In this document: positions 33,040-41,514 of the stretch, piece after piece
Layout of the letters: the number at the start of each line of letters is the position of its first letter
How positions within the stretch are numbered: position 1 is the stretch's first letter
Assembly: GCA_041662785.1 (NCBI GenBank)
Contig: JBAZRW010000006.1
Location: 24,997-88,996 of the forward strand
DNA length: 64,000 nucleotides
Direction of reading: 5' to 3'
Source of the DNA: Bdellovibrionales bacterium
GTDB lineage: Bacteria > Pseudomonadota > Alphaproteobacteria > UBA9219
Translations under genes and position numbers: made by a program
Notes under the pieces: generated by a model
The model's database searches: none
The model's input: the letters and a program-made list of their open reading frames with translations, nothing else
What the model was told of the DNA's origin: nothing

Positions 33040-34360
33040 GGATCACCTCATCATACGGCGGGGGCAGGGCGCTGCCTTCCTGCGGCAGGAAAAGCGCCTG
33101 ATAGGCGGCCTCGCTAAAAGCCGGAAGGCGCGGAGCCAGCGCCCGCACGACGCTATCGTTTTTCCAAGAGTCCTGCTGCGCTAAAAAGGCCAGCAGGAGC
33201 GCGCTTTCTTGCACCGTGCCCACGCACTCAAATGGCTTGTGCGCGTCGTGGCCGCACAGCGCGGCGAAGCCGTCCGTCTGCGTCTCATCATCCAGCATGT
33301 TCGCGCCAAAGATGCCCAGCAGTCTTTCCTTATCCATAAAGTTGGCGAGCGCCAGAAACACAAAGCGGCACTTGGGGCAGGCGCAGCACCAATGCGAGGC
33401 GCGGGTGGCCGCGTCTTGGCGGAAGGAGGCGTTGCAGCTTCTGAAAACGTGGTCATAGGCTTCGCTTCGCGCAAAGCGCCTTGCAATCGCGGCCTCGGTC
33501 AGGGGGCGCAGCAGTGAAAAATAGCGCAAGCTTGGCGTGATATGGGCGTGGGCATAGGCGGCGAGGTCTTTTTCAAACGCGAAGGATTTGCTGTACTGAT
33601 GATTGATTTCCTGCCCGTCGTGGGTCAAATTCGGCGCGTCGGCGGAATGCTCGTTCGACATAACGACCGCGTCCATGCCGTTCATGATGGCGGTCGCCAT
33701 CGCGATAGCGGACAGGATCGCGGTGATGGGAACATGGCCATTGAACGCGCCGTTTTTGTTGGCCTCTAGCAGCGCGGGGGAAAGCGTGCGCGTGACCTTG
33801 ATAAAGGGCAGTCCCGACACTGCAATCGTCTCGCGGATGGGGGCGGGCAGCGGCGCATCGGGGCCCAGCGCGAACAGAACAGGCGTGAAGCCTTTGGCTT
33901 TCAGCGCCTCTATCGTCACGATGGAATCCTTGCCGCCACCAACGGGGACAAGCGGGCGGGCATTCAGGGCGACGGGGCGAGCGATAGGCGGATCAAGGAC
34001 TTCGGCAGCCATTTTGATCTTATCCTTTAGGCTCAGCCCATTGCGATAGGCAAACTCGCCAAGGCCATGCCGGTAAACCTTTTCGATAAAGCTGGCCGTG
34101 TTGGGATCAAGCGCGAAGGCGCGGCAAAGCAAGCGTTCCGGCACAGTGGCCTTGTAATAGCTGACACCCGCCAAAAGGAAGATAAGGCGAAAACACGAGT
34201 CCAAGGCGGCGCTGGTGGCCTCATCCAGCGGCGCGGCGGGGGGCGGAAAGGCGATGGTTTCCTTAAACGCCAAGCCATTTTCATAGGCGTAGCCAAGCGT
34301 CAGCACGCCGCTTTCGCGGTCGTACGCATAGCTCTCAAAGATAAACGCGCCTGCTTCCAT
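33026..34360 (-). CDS. murL: Probable UDP-MurNAc-L-Ala-L-Glu epimerase (MurL)
   Basis: The core has the PP-loop/ExsB-like signature PVGGGKDSIVTIEALKAKG near residue 150, and a Cys cluster CNASF to HWCCACPKCRFVFLALANF in the last third. This combination, and the 444 aa length, match MurL, which epimerises the terminal L-Glu of UDP-MurNAc-L-Ala-L-Glu to D-Glu and replaces glutamate racemase. AVVMSNEHSADAPNL is another conserved block. The overlap with a MurD2-like gene is the strongest contextual support. Activity and metal content are not shown by sequence. A generic ATP-pyrophosphatase is the alternative. Confidence 0.8.
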   Translation of the reverse strand: MEAGAFIFESYAYDRESGVLTLGYAYENGLAFKETIAFPPPAAPLDEATSAALDSCFRLIFLLAGVSYYKATVPERLLCRAFALDPNTASFIEKVYRHGLGEFAYRNGLSLKDKIKMAAEVLDPPIARPVALNARPLVPVGGGKDSIVTIEALKAKGFTPVLFALGPDAPLPAPIRETIAVSGLPFIKVTRTLSPALLEANKNGAFNGHVPITAILSAIAMATAIMNGMDAVVMSNEHSADAPNLTHDGQEINHQYSKSFAFEKDLAAYAHAHITPSLRYFSLLRPLTEAAIARRFARSEAYDHVFRSCNASFRQDAATRASHWCCACPKCRFVFLALANFMDKERLLGIFGANMLDDETQTDGFAALCGHDAHKPFECVGTVQESALLLAFLAQQDSWKNDSVVRALAPRLPAFSEAAYQALFLPQEGSALPPPYDEVIHAGA

Positions 34361-34441
34361 GGATCATCCCGTCCTGTATCCTCGCACCGTAAGCCATAGG
34401 CGCTGGGCTGGCAAGGTGGGGGTTGCAGAGATTAAAGCGTT

Positions 34442-35161
34442 TTACCCAACATCTTGGCGTTGAATTGTCGCAGTGGCCATGTAGGGTCTTGGGGGGCGCT
34501 CTGTCTTTAAAAGGTCGGGGCATACATTTGTGACCGCATCGATAATTATTTCCCGAGAATAGCGGTACAGACCGTCTGAGAGAGGAATTGATTCTACATA
34601 GTCAAGGACGATGGGAGCATCTTGCGGGCGTTTTGTAAGAACGAGTTCAAGCGTGTACTGACCCTTTTCTAAAGACTCTTCGGTGGGGAGCGCCAAAACG
34701 CCACGCGCTATTTTAAGGGTCCAACCCTCATCAAGAGCTTCTGGAACCTTTAAGGCAACAACTCTGAATAGTCTAAGGGAGTTTACAAAGGGGGCTTTTG
34801 TTGACAGGCAGTGTGTGGTTTCGTTAAGGACTGCTTTTGCGGCGCTCAAACGATCAGTGCGGCTGTATTCCGTGTTGCCAAGAAATGCCCGTAGAAAATC
34901 CACGGCGCTGTTGGCAATCCCATAGTCCCAGATGAGGAGAGCCTCTTTTGTCGTTAATTCGACAAGCGTTTGATCCCTTTGTGACCAGATTCGTTCGGGA
35001 TGATAAGATTGCCCCTTAAGGATGCGCCCAACACCCTTACCCAAACTTGTCGGCGCATATTCAGTCTTTAGCTGCCTGAGAAAAACAACTTTGGTATGGG
35101 CGTCCGTCGCTTTTGTATAAGCTTCAATAATGTTTTCTAGGGGTTCACTCAGCTTCTTCAT
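34442..35161 (-). CDS. Hypothetical protein, 239 aa
   Basis: I do not recognise it. The protein looks soluble and helical, with repeated amphipathic segments that could be HEAT-like (IANSAVDFLRAFLG, LLKTERPPRPY). No signal peptide or cysteine motif. Base composition is lower in GC than murL next door. It lies upstream of murL on the same strand with an 81-nt gap, so co-transcription is possible, but nothing ties it to peptidoglycan synthesis. Confidence 0.7.
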   Translation of the reverse strand: MKKLSEPLENIIEAYTKATDAHTKVVFLRQLKTEYAPTSLGKGVGRILKGQSYHPERIWSQRDQTLVELTTKEALLIWDYGIANSAVDFLRAFLGNTEYSRTDRLSAAKAVLNETTHCLSTKAPFVNSLRLFRVVALKVPEALDEGWTLKIARGVLALPTEESLEKGQYTLELVLTKRPQDAPIVLDYVESIPLSDGLYRYSREIIIDAVTNVCPDLLKTERPPRPYMATATIQRQDVG

Positions 35162-35528
35162 CTCATTCCCTCATCGTACGCAGACTGTTGCTGTGGAGGA
35201 TATAAAATGAAAGTAAAAGCGTTAAAAGTAAATTATATGGTTAACGGCTTGGGTTGGGTTGAACGCCTCTCTAGCCATCCAGCCGATTCTCTGTTATCTC
35301 CATTAAGGTCGTAGTATGGCTTGCTTGGATGAAATTGACCTCATCGTCCTTTTATTCCGTCATGCCCGTGAAAACGGGCATCCCGTTTGTTTATAAAAAG
35401 AAAACGGGATCCCCGCCTTCGCGGGGACGACGACAGGTTTTTGAGGGTGATGACAGGTTTCAAGTCGACCTCAACGGTTATTGTTCAAAAAAAGCGCCCC
35501 TTTGCGCCAACGAAAAGAGACTGTGCCC
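35162..35528. other. 367-bp spacer before dnaN
   Basis: No gene. It contains a palindromic-element copy (35359-35432) and, to its left, an A+T-rich part that probably carries the divergent promoters of dnaN and of the orphan gene. AAGAGA is 11 nt before the dnaN start. Confidence 0.65.
35359..35432. repeat. Palindromic intergenic element, copy 6
   Basis: GTCATGCCCGTGAAAACGGG leads to CATCCCGTTTG, and AAAACGGGATCCCCGCC leads to GCGGGGACGACG. It has the long inverted arms AAACGGG/CCCGTTT. Confidence 0.85.
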
Positions 35529-36644
35529 ATGAAGATCACCCTTGAACGCGCCGCCTTGCTTAAAAGCCTTAGCCACGTCCAAAGCGTCGTGGAGCGGAAA
35601 AACACTATTCCCATTCTGGCCAATGTCATGATCCGCGCGAATGGCGATGAGGTTTCCTTTGTCGCGACGGATATGGAAATTGAGGTCAATGAGACGGCCG
35701 CCGCCGTTGTGGCCAAGGCTGGCGCAATCACCGCGCCCGCGCACACTCTGTATGAGATCGTGCGTAAGCTGCCTGAGGGCGCTCAGGTTGAGATTAACGC
35801 CGTCAGCGCGGGGCAAATCGTTTTGTCCTCTGGCCGCTCGCAGTTCAAGCTGGGCTGCCTGCCTGTCGAGGATTTCCCCAAGATGCCCGACGGCGATCAC
35901 AAGCACAAGTTTACGCTCTCGTCCGAGGATTTGCGCGGCCTCATCGATCGCACGCGCTTTGCGATTTCGGCAGAGGAAACGCGGTATTATTTGAACGGCA
36001 TTTATCTGCATGCGACCAAGGCTGACAAGGTTGACGTGCTACGCGCCGTGGCGACCGATGGCCATCGCCTTGCGCGGGTGGAGATGCCCGCGCCGCAAGG
36101 AGCCAAAGGCCTTACCGGTATCATCATTCCCCGCAAGACGGTGGGCGAAGTTCGCAAGATGCTGGACGAGGCGACGGGCGCGATTGAGATTGCTTTGTCG
36201 GAATCCAAGGTGCGTTTCTCGTTCGACAACATCGTGATCACGTCCAAGCTGATCGACGGCACGTTCCCCGATTATGAGCGCGTTGTGCCCGTGGGCAATG
36301 ATCGTCTTTTGGACGCCAATGCGCGTTTGTTTGCGGCGGCAGTGGATCGCGTGGCGACTATTTCTTCGGAAAAGTCGCGTGGCGTGAAGCTGGCTCTTTC
36401 CGAAGGGCTTCTGGTGATTTCGGCCAGCGCACCGGAAGCGGGCAGCGCAAGCGAAGAGTTGGAAGTCAGTTATGACGGCGCGCCGATGGAGATCGGCTTT
36501 AACGCGCGTTATTTGCTGGATATCCTGATGCAGGTTGAGGGCGAGGGCGTGCGCTTCCAGCTGGCCGACTCGGCAGCGCCCGCCATCGTGCAGGATGTGG
36601 CCGATGCCAGCGCGTTGTATGTTTTGATGCCGATGCGAGTGTAG
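35529..36644 (+). CDS. dnaN: DNA polymerase III beta sliding clamp
   Basis: The clamp encircles DNA and tethers polymerase III. It begins MKITLERAALLKSLSHVQSV, with ERKNTIPILANVMI and FPDYERVVP at the expected places, and ends LPMRV, the usual MPMR/L ending. Three clamp repeats fit 371 aa. The start is ATG 35529; the longer frame from 35481 is leader. recF follows 435 nt later in the same direction, the standard dnaN-recF order, but dnaA is not adjacent. Confidence 0.97.
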   Translation: MKITLERAALLKSLSHVQSVVERKNTIPILANVMIRANGDEVSFVATDMEIEVNETAAAVVAKAGAITAPAHTLYEIVRKLPEGAQVEINAVSAGQIVLSSGRSQFKLGCLPVEDFPKMPDGDHKHKFTLSSEDLRGLIDRTRFAISAEETRYYLNGIYLHATKADKVDVLRAVATDGHRLARVEMPAPQGAKGLTGIIIPRKTVGEVRKMLDEATGAIEIALSESKVRFSFDNIVITSKLIDGTFPDYERVVPVGNDRLLDANARLFAAAVDRVATISSEKSRGVKLALSEGLLVISASAPEAGSASEELEVSYDGAPMEIGFNARYLLDILMQVEGEGVRFQLADSAAPAIVQDVADASALYVLMPMRV

Positions 36645-36726
36645 AGTTCAGAGTGTAGAGTTCAGAGTTCAGAGTTCAGAGTTCAGAGTTCAGAGTTCAG
36701 AGTTCAGAGTTCAGAGTTCAGAGTAA
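36644..36726. repeat. TTCAGAG heptamer array after dnaN
   Basis: Nine uninterrupted TTCAGAG units occupy 36661-36723, preceded by GAGTTCAGAGTGTAGAG overlapping the TAG stop codon of dnaN. Confidence 0.97.
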
Positions 36727-36754
36727 GAGTCGTTGGTTGATATTTTTCCTGTCC

Positions 36755-36970
36755 GTCATCCGCTGCCTGCCCCGCGAAGCCCAAAGGGCGTAGAGGGGTG
36801 CGGGATGACGATAAGGGGAAAGGACAGGAAGAAAACGATAATACCAAACGGCGCATGAAACGACTCGTTGAGTAAGAAACCAAACGGGATTCCCGCTTGC
36901 GCGGGAATGACAGGTTTTATGTTTAATTTCATTCCTCTACCGTCATCCCCGCGAAAGCGGGGATCCAGTT
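36755..36970. repeat. Palindromic intergenic elements, copies 7a-7c
   Basis: 36755-36810 is GTCATCCGCTGCC to CGGGATGACG. 36883-36912 is AACGGGATTCCCGC to GCGGGAATGACA. 36941-36970 is GTCATCCCCGCGAAAGCGGG with GATCCAG. Orientation alternates. Confidence 0.85.
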
Positions 36971-37035
36971 TTCTTTTTTCATTAATGGATCATTTCAAAA
37001 GGCGGTTGGTATAAGAAACGGTTTTACCGCAATCC

Positions 37036-37079
37036 CTCCCTGAACTCTGAACTCTGATCTCTGTACTCTGAGCTCTCTC
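37036..37079. repeat. Inverted heptamer array before recF
   Basis: Units CTGAACT, CTGAACT, CTGATCT, CTGTACT and CTGAGCT are the reverse complement of the array after dnaN. The last unit abuts the recF ATG at 37080. Confidence 0.9.
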
Positions 37080-38204
37080 ATGCCCCTAAGCCTCTCCTCC
37101 CTTTCCCTCACCAACTTTCGCAACCATGGCGAGATGAGGCTAAAGCTTGCGTCCGCGCCTGTCGTGCTGACGGGCATGAATGGCAGTGGCAAGACGAATA
37201 TCCTTGAGGCGATTAGTTTGCTGGTTCCCGGACGCGGCCTGTGCCGCGCTTCATCCGCCGAGTGGCAAAATCATGATGAGTCCTTGCCATGGGCCGTGGC
37301 GGCTGAGGTGAGAACGTCCGAGGGCGATGTGAAGATTGGGACGGGTCGCGATCCCGCCGCGCCTGACAATGGGCGTCGCGTCGTGCATGTCGATGGTCGC
37401 GCGGTGAAGGGGCAGCAAGCCTTAGCCGAGCATGTCGCGATGGCGTGGGTGACGCCCGATCTGGATCGCGTGCTGGCCGATGGCTCGGCGGCGCGGCGCA
37501 AGCTGTTGGATCGTATGGTGTACAGCTTTGATCCCGCGCATGCGGGGCGCGTCCATCGGTACGAGAAGGCGATGCGCGAGCGCCTGCGCCTGCTCCGCGA
37601 TGGCGTGGCGGATGCGACGTGGCTGGCGGCGCTAGAGGACACGATGGCGCAAACGGGCGTTTCGATTGCGGCGGCGCGGCTGCATCTGCTGCGGCAATTG
37701 CAAAGCGCGATGACTCTGGCGCAAAGCGCTTTTCCGCAGGCGGAGATTACCCTTGTCGGCATGGCCGAGGAAGCCTTGGCCGATCAGCCCGCGCTTTTGG
37801 TGGAGGATAAGCTTCGTGCCGCGCTGGCACGCTCGCGGCAGGGCGATGCGCAAAGCGGAACCTGCGCGATTGGCGTGCATCGTAGTGATCTCTTGGTGAT
37901 CCATCGCGCCCACAACTGCCCTGCCGAGCTATGCTCGACCGGCGAACAAAAGGCACTGCTGGTTGCCATTATGCTGGCCTTTGTTCGCACGCTGACTGTG
38001 GCGAGGGGAGGGCATCCGCCGCTGTTCCTTTTGGATGATATTACCGCGCATTTGGATGGCGTGCGCCGCGCCGCGCTGTTTGAGGAAATCCTTGCCCTTC
38101 GCGTTCAGGCATGGCTGACGGGGACGGATGAGGCCTTTTTCGACGCGTTTTTGCCCTATGCCCAGCACTTTTCCGTGGAAAAGGGGCGGGTGACGGGCGG
38201 ATAG
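37080..38204 (+). CDS. recF: DNA replication/repair protein RecF
   Basis: RecF is an SMC-like ATPase that, with RecOR, loads RecA at gaps. Walker A is TGMNGSGKT (residues 31-39), the signature LCSTGEQKALLVAIMLA, and Walker B FLLDDITAHLD. It opens with LTNFRNHGEM, the usual RecF start. The length is 374 aa. No Shine-Dalgarno is visible because the heptamer array runs to the start codon (GAGCTCTCTC ATG). Confidence 0.95.
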   Translation: MPLSLSSLSLTNFRNHGEMRLKLASAPVVLTGMNGSGKTNILEAISLLVPGRGLCRASSAEWQNHDESLPWAVAAEVRTSEGDVKIGTGRDPAAPDNGRRVVHVDGRAVKGQQALAEHVAMAWVTPDLDRVLADGSAARRKLLDRMVYSFDPAHAGRVHRYEKAMRERLRLLRDGVADATWLAALEDTMAQTGVSIAAARLHLLRQLQSAMTLAQSAFPQAEITLVGMAEEALADQPALLVEDKLRAALARSRQGDAQSGTCAIGVHRSDLLVIHRAHNCPAELCSTGEQKALLVAIMLAFVRTLTVARGGHPPLFLLDDITAHLDGVRRAALFEEILALRVQAWLTGTDEAFFDAFLPYAQHFSVEKGRVTGG

Positions 38205-38277
38205 CCCCCATGTTTATTGAAAAAACAATTGGTTAGAGAGTTTCGTGGAAAAAACATCATATTCTTGAAAAAATCCC

Positions 38278-38306
38278 TTGACATGTGGGGACGTTTCTGC
38301 TATTGA
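38278..38306 (+). promoter_or_regulatory. Candidate promoter of the rpiB-glyA-nrdR operon
   Basis: A perfect -35 TTGACA (38278-38283) and a 17-nt spacer lead to TATTGA (38301-38306), a weak -10. It is the only good -35 box between recF and rpiB. Confidence 0.4.
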
Positions 38307-38399
38307 CATTGCCATGCGGAGCTTTGTCCGAAGTTAGTCTTCAGCATTTAGGGAAAGAGGGGGTTGGCTTTTGGGGGCGGCCTCATTAATGTCCTCACC

Positions 38400-38849
38400 A
38401 TGACACAAAAAACAATATATCTGGCCTCGGATCATAGGGGCGTAGCGCTTAGAGGGGTTCTGGCCGATTGGTTAAGGAGCCAATCCTATGTCGTGAATGA
38501 CTTGGGGCCGATGGACACGACGCGCGTGAACGCCTCCGACTTCGCGGTGCGCCTTGCCACGGCGATGCGTGAGGACAAAGAGTGTGTTGGCGTCTTAGTT
38601 TGCGGGACGGGGCAGGCGATGGCGATGACGGCCAATCGCTTTGCGCATATCCGTGCCGCTTTGTGCGTGAATGGCTTTATGGCGCGGCTGGCGCGGCAGC
38701 ACAACGACGCGAACGTCCTTGCGATGGGCGCAGAGCTGGTGGGCGAGGGGCTGGCGCTTGAATGCTTGCAGGTGTTTTTGACGACGGAAGCGTTGAGCGG
38801 CGTGTATGCCGCCCGTTGCCGGATGCTGACGGATATGGGCGGTCTTTAG
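38400..38849 (+). CDS. rpiB: Ribose-5-phosphate isomerase B
   Basis: RpiB interconverts ribose-5-phosphate and ribulose-5-phosphate. YLASDHRGVALR, the catalytic-Cys loop VLVCGTGQAMAM and LARQHNDANVLAMGAELV are conserved. The fold has 149 aa from the ATG at 38400. An in-frame TTG at 38364 has a better ribosome site (AAAGAGG) but homology begins at MTQKTIYLAS. It leads the alphaproteobacterial rpiB-glyA-nrdR cluster. Allose-6-phosphate isomerase is a less likely alternative. Confidence 0.92.
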   Translation: MTQKTIYLASDHRGVALRGVLADWLRSQSYVVNDLGPMDTTRVNASDFAVRLATAMREDKECVGVLVCGTGQAMAMTANRFAHIRAALCVNGFMARLARQHNDANVLAMGAELVGEGLALECLQVFLTTEALSGVYAARCRMLTDMGGL

Positions 38850-38871
38850 TTTCTTTCGAAAGGAAAACGTG

Positions 38872-40158
38872 ATGAGTGGTTTGAATCCTTCTTTTTTTGC
38901 CGAGTCTTTGGAAGCCCATGATCCTGAGCTTTTCGCGTCGATCAAGGGTGAGCTTTCGCGTCAGCAAAACAATATCGAATTGATCGCGTCGGAAAACATT
39001 GTCTCGCGTGCGGTGCTGGAAGCTCAAGGCTCTATCCTGACCAACAAATACGCCGAAGGCTATCCCGGTAAGCGTTACTATGGCGGCTGCGAGATGGTCG
39101 ATATAGCCGAGAGCCTTGCTATTTCACGCGCCTGCAAGCTGTTCGATTGCGCGTTTGCGAATGTGCAGCCTCATTCAGGCGCACAAGCGAATGAGGCCGT
39201 GTTCCTCGCGCTGCTTCAACCCGGTGATACGTTTATGGGGCTATCGATGGCCTCGGGTGGGCATCTTACGCATGGCGCATCGGTGAGCATGTCGGGCAAG
39301 TGGTTCAAGGCCGTTCCCTATGGCGTTCGCGCCGAGGATGGCCTTATCGATATGGATGAAGTTGAGCGTCTGGCGCGGGCGAATAAGCCCAAGCTGATCA
39401 TCACGGGCGGCTCGGCCTATCCGCGCATTATCGACTTTGCGCGTTTCCGCAAAATCGCGGACGAAGTTGGTGCGATGCTCATGGCCGATATGGCTCACTT
39501 CGCGGGGCTGGTCGCGGGCGGCGTGTTTCCTTCGCCCATTCCTCATGCGCATATCGTGACTACGACGACGCACAAGACGTTGCGCGGGCCTCGCGGTGGT
39601 ATGATTTTGACGAACGATGCTGACCTTGCGAAAAAGATCAACTCGGCGGTTTTCCCGGGCTTGCAGGGTGGGCCGTTGATGCATGTTATCGCCGCTAAGG
39701 CTGTCATGCTGGGCGAGGCGTTGCAGCCTGCCTTCAAACAATACGCGCAGGACGTGGTGGACAACGCCAAGGTGCTGGGCGAGACGCTGATCAAACACGG
39801 TCTTGATATCGTGTCGGGCGGGACGGATAGCCACTTGCTACTGGTTGATTTGCGTCCCAAGAACCTAACCGGCAAGGTGAGTGACAAGAGCCTTGAGCGT
39901 GCAGGCATCACCTGCAACAAAAACGGCATCCCGTTCGATCCTTTGCCGCCCGCCGTGACATCGGGCATTCGCCTTGGCACGCCCGCCGCCACGACGCGTG
40001 GTTTTGGTCGTGCCGAGTTTGTGCTGGTTGGCGAGCTGATTGCCGAAGTGTTGGATGGTTTGGTGAGTTGTGGCCTCGATGGCGATAACACGGCGATTGA
40101 GCAGAGCGTTCAAAAACGTGTGATCGCGTTGTGTCAGCGTTTTCCCATTTACTCATGA
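38872..40158 (+). CDS. glyA: Serine hydroxymethyltransferase
   Basis: GlyA is a PLP enzyme that makes glycine and 5,10-methylene-THF from serine. ELIASENIVSRAVLEAQGS, NKYAEGYPGKRYYGG, VTTTTHKTLRGPRGG (Schiff-base Lys) and TSGIRLGTPAATTRGF are diagnostic. The start is ATG 38872 with AAAGGAAAA upstream; a GTG at 38869 is adjacent. The length of 428 aa is normal. It follows rpiB by 22 nt. Confidence 0.97.
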   Translation: MSGLNPSFFAESLEAHDPELFASIKGELSRQQNNIELIASENIVSRAVLEAQGSILTNKYAEGYPGKRYYGGCEMVDIAESLAISRACKLFDCAFANVQPHSGAQANEAVFLALLQPGDTFMGLSMASGGHLTHGASVSMSGKWFKAVPYGVRAEDGLIDMDEVERLARANKPKLIITGGSAYPRIIDFARFRKIADEVGAMLMADMAHFAGLVAGGVFPSPIPHAHIVTTTTHKTLRGPRGGMILTNDADLAKKINSAVFPGLQGGPLMHVIAAKAVMLGEALQPAFKQYAQDVVDNAKVLGETLIKHGLDIVSGGTDSHLLLVDLRPKNLTGKVSDKSLERAGITCNKNGIPFDPLPPAVTSGIRLGTPAATTRGFGRAEFVLVGELIAEVLDGLVSCGLDGDNTAIEQSVQKRVIALCQRFPIYS

Positions 40159-40166
40159 GGTAACCT

Positions 40167-40631
40167 ATGCGCTGCCCCTTTTGTGGTTTTGACGATACGC
40201 AAGTTAAGGATAGCCGTCCCAGCGAGGACAACGTCGCCATCCGTCGCCGTCGCTCTTGCCCCAACTGCGATGCGCGGTTTACGACGTTTGAGCGCGTGCA
40301 GCTTCGTGAGTTGTTCGTGATCAAGAACGATGGAACGAAAAAGCCTTTCGACCGCGACAAGCTTTCGCGCTCCATGCGGATTGCTTTGCGTAAGCGTCCC
40401 GTGGATGAGGAAAAGCTGGAGCAGGTAATCAACGGCCTTGTGCGCCAGATGGAAACGATGGGCGATGGCGAGATTACCACCAAGCAAATCGGTGCGCTGG
40501 TGATGGAAACGCTCCGCCGCCTTGATCATGTGGCCTATGTCCGTTACGCCTCGGTTTACCGCGACTTCCGCACGCCTGCCGACTTCAACGAGTTTGTCGA
40601 GCTGCTGAAAAAGGAAGCGACGGAAGGGTAG
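40167..40631 (+). CDS. nrdR: Transcriptional repressor NrdR
   Basis: NrdR represses ribonucleotide reductase genes through NrdR boxes and senses (d)ATP with an ATP-cone. The N-terminal zinc ribbon is MRCPFCG...CPNCDARF (C3, C6, C31, C34), then RFTTFERVQL. The ATP-cone spans about residues 48-138 (KPFDRDKLSRSMRIAL). The length is 154 aa, 8 nt after glyA. The TTCAGAG array begins within its stop region. Confidence 0.96.
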   Translation: MRCPFCGFDDTQVKDSRPSEDNVAIRRRRSCPNCDARFTTFERVQLRELFVIKNDGTKKPFDRDKLSRSMRIALRKRPVDEEKLEQVINGLVRQMETMGDGEITTKQIGALVMETLRRLDHVAYVRYASVYRDFRTPADFNEFVELLKKEATEG

Positions 40632-40648
40632 AGTTCAGAGTTCAGAGT
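40631..40648. repeat. TTCAGAG heptamers after nrdR
   Basis: Two perfect TTCAGAG units (40634-40647) follow the TAG stop of nrdR, giving the same TAGAGTTCAGAG junction as after dnaN. Confidence 0.9.
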
Positions 40649-40678
40649 AAAGAACCTTGATGGATATTTCTCCTGTCC

Positions 40679-40795
40679 GTCATCCCCGCGAAAGCGGGGA
40701 TCCAGTTTGTTTTAGTTTTTTATCCGTTAGCGTCATTGCTTCTTGTTGTTCTTTGTGAAAAAGAAAACGGGATCCCCGCTTTCGCGGGGATGACG
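40679..40795. repeat. Palindromic intergenic element, copy 8
   Basis: GTCATCCCCGCGAAAGCGGG with GATCCAG, then AAAACGGGATCCCCGC to GCGGGGATGACGG. It separates nrdR from ribE where ribD normally lies in this gene order. Confidence 0.85.
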
Positions 40796-40914
40796 GAAGG
40801 GGGGGGCGGGGATGACGGAAGAAAGAGAAGCGCGGGGATGACGAGAGTGGTGGAAGAGAGTGAGAGAAAAGTAAAGCAGGATCTGTAAGGAAAATCGGTA
40901 AGGAAAAACGCAGC

Positions 40915-41514
40915 ATGTTTACAGGCATTATTTCGGAAATTGGCTCGATCACGGCGATTGAGAAGCGCGGCGATTGGGTGATCACGATAGCCGCAAGCGA
41001 AGCGTTGCTCACCTCGCTTTCCCTTGGCGCGTCGGTGGCGTGCAGCGGCGTGTGCCTAACCGTTATTGCTCTTCCCGCTGGCGCTTTTACGGTGCAGGCC
41101 TCGGCGGAGACATTATCGAAAACAACGCTCGGCGCGTGGGACGTTGGCACGCCTGTCAATCTAGAGCGGGCTTTGCGTATGGGCGATGAGCTGGGCGGAC
41201 ATATTGTGTCGGGCCATGTTGATGGGCTGGCGCGGGTTGTTGATCGTAAGGCTGAAGGCGATAGCGTGCGTTTCCGTTTTGAGGTTCCGGCGGAATTCGC
41301 ACCGTTCCTTGCGCCGAAAGGCTCGGTGACACTGGACGGTATTTCGCTGACGGTGAATGAGGTGGAAGGGAACGAGTTCGGCGTGAACATTATTCCTCAT
41401 ACGCAAACGGCAACGACGATAGGCGGCAAAAATGTTGGTGATGCGCTGAATTTCGAGATTGACGTGATCGCGCGTTATGTTGGGCGGATGCTGGATCAAC
41501 GGGGAAGTTTGTAA
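40915..41514 (+). CDS. ribE: Riboflavin synthase alpha chain
   Basis: The enzyme dismutates two lumazines to riboflavin. MFTGIISEIGSI, GASVACSGVCLTV, SGHVDG and DGISLTVNEV occur in both halves of its duplicated beta-barrel (about residues 1-97 and 98-195). The length is 199 aa. Its TAA stop overlaps the ribB ATG (TAATG at 41512-41516). Confidence 0.96.
   Translation: MFTGIISEIGSITAIEKRGDWVITIAASEALLTSLSLGASVACSGVCLTVIALPAGAFTVQASAETLSKTTLGAWDVGTPVNLERALRMGDELGGHIVSGHVDGLARVVDRKAEGDSVRFRFEVPAEFAPFLAPKGSVTLDGISLTVNEVEGNEFGVNIIPHTQTATTIGGKNVGDALNFEIDVIARYVGRMLDQRGSL

Larger units (their letters stand above)
36645..37079. other. 435-bp spacer between dnaN and recF with nested repeats
   Basis: The order is: nine perfect TTCAGAG units directly after the dnaN stop (36661-36723), a palindromic element (36755-36810), two short element copies (36883-36970), then inverted CTCTGAA-type units (37036-37075) ending at the recF start. 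No gene is seen. Confidence 0.9.

Noticed and set aside
35481..35528. Sixteen-codon extension of DnaN
   Set aside because: Beta clamps start at MKxTLER-like sequence, and the extension has no Shine-Dalgarno.
36661..36723. Possible CRISPR array
   Set aside because: Seven-base units without spacers; it is a simple tandem repeat.
38364..38399. TTG start extension of RpiB
   Set aside because: Better ribosome site but no family similarity upstream of MTQKTIYLAS; left as an alternative only.
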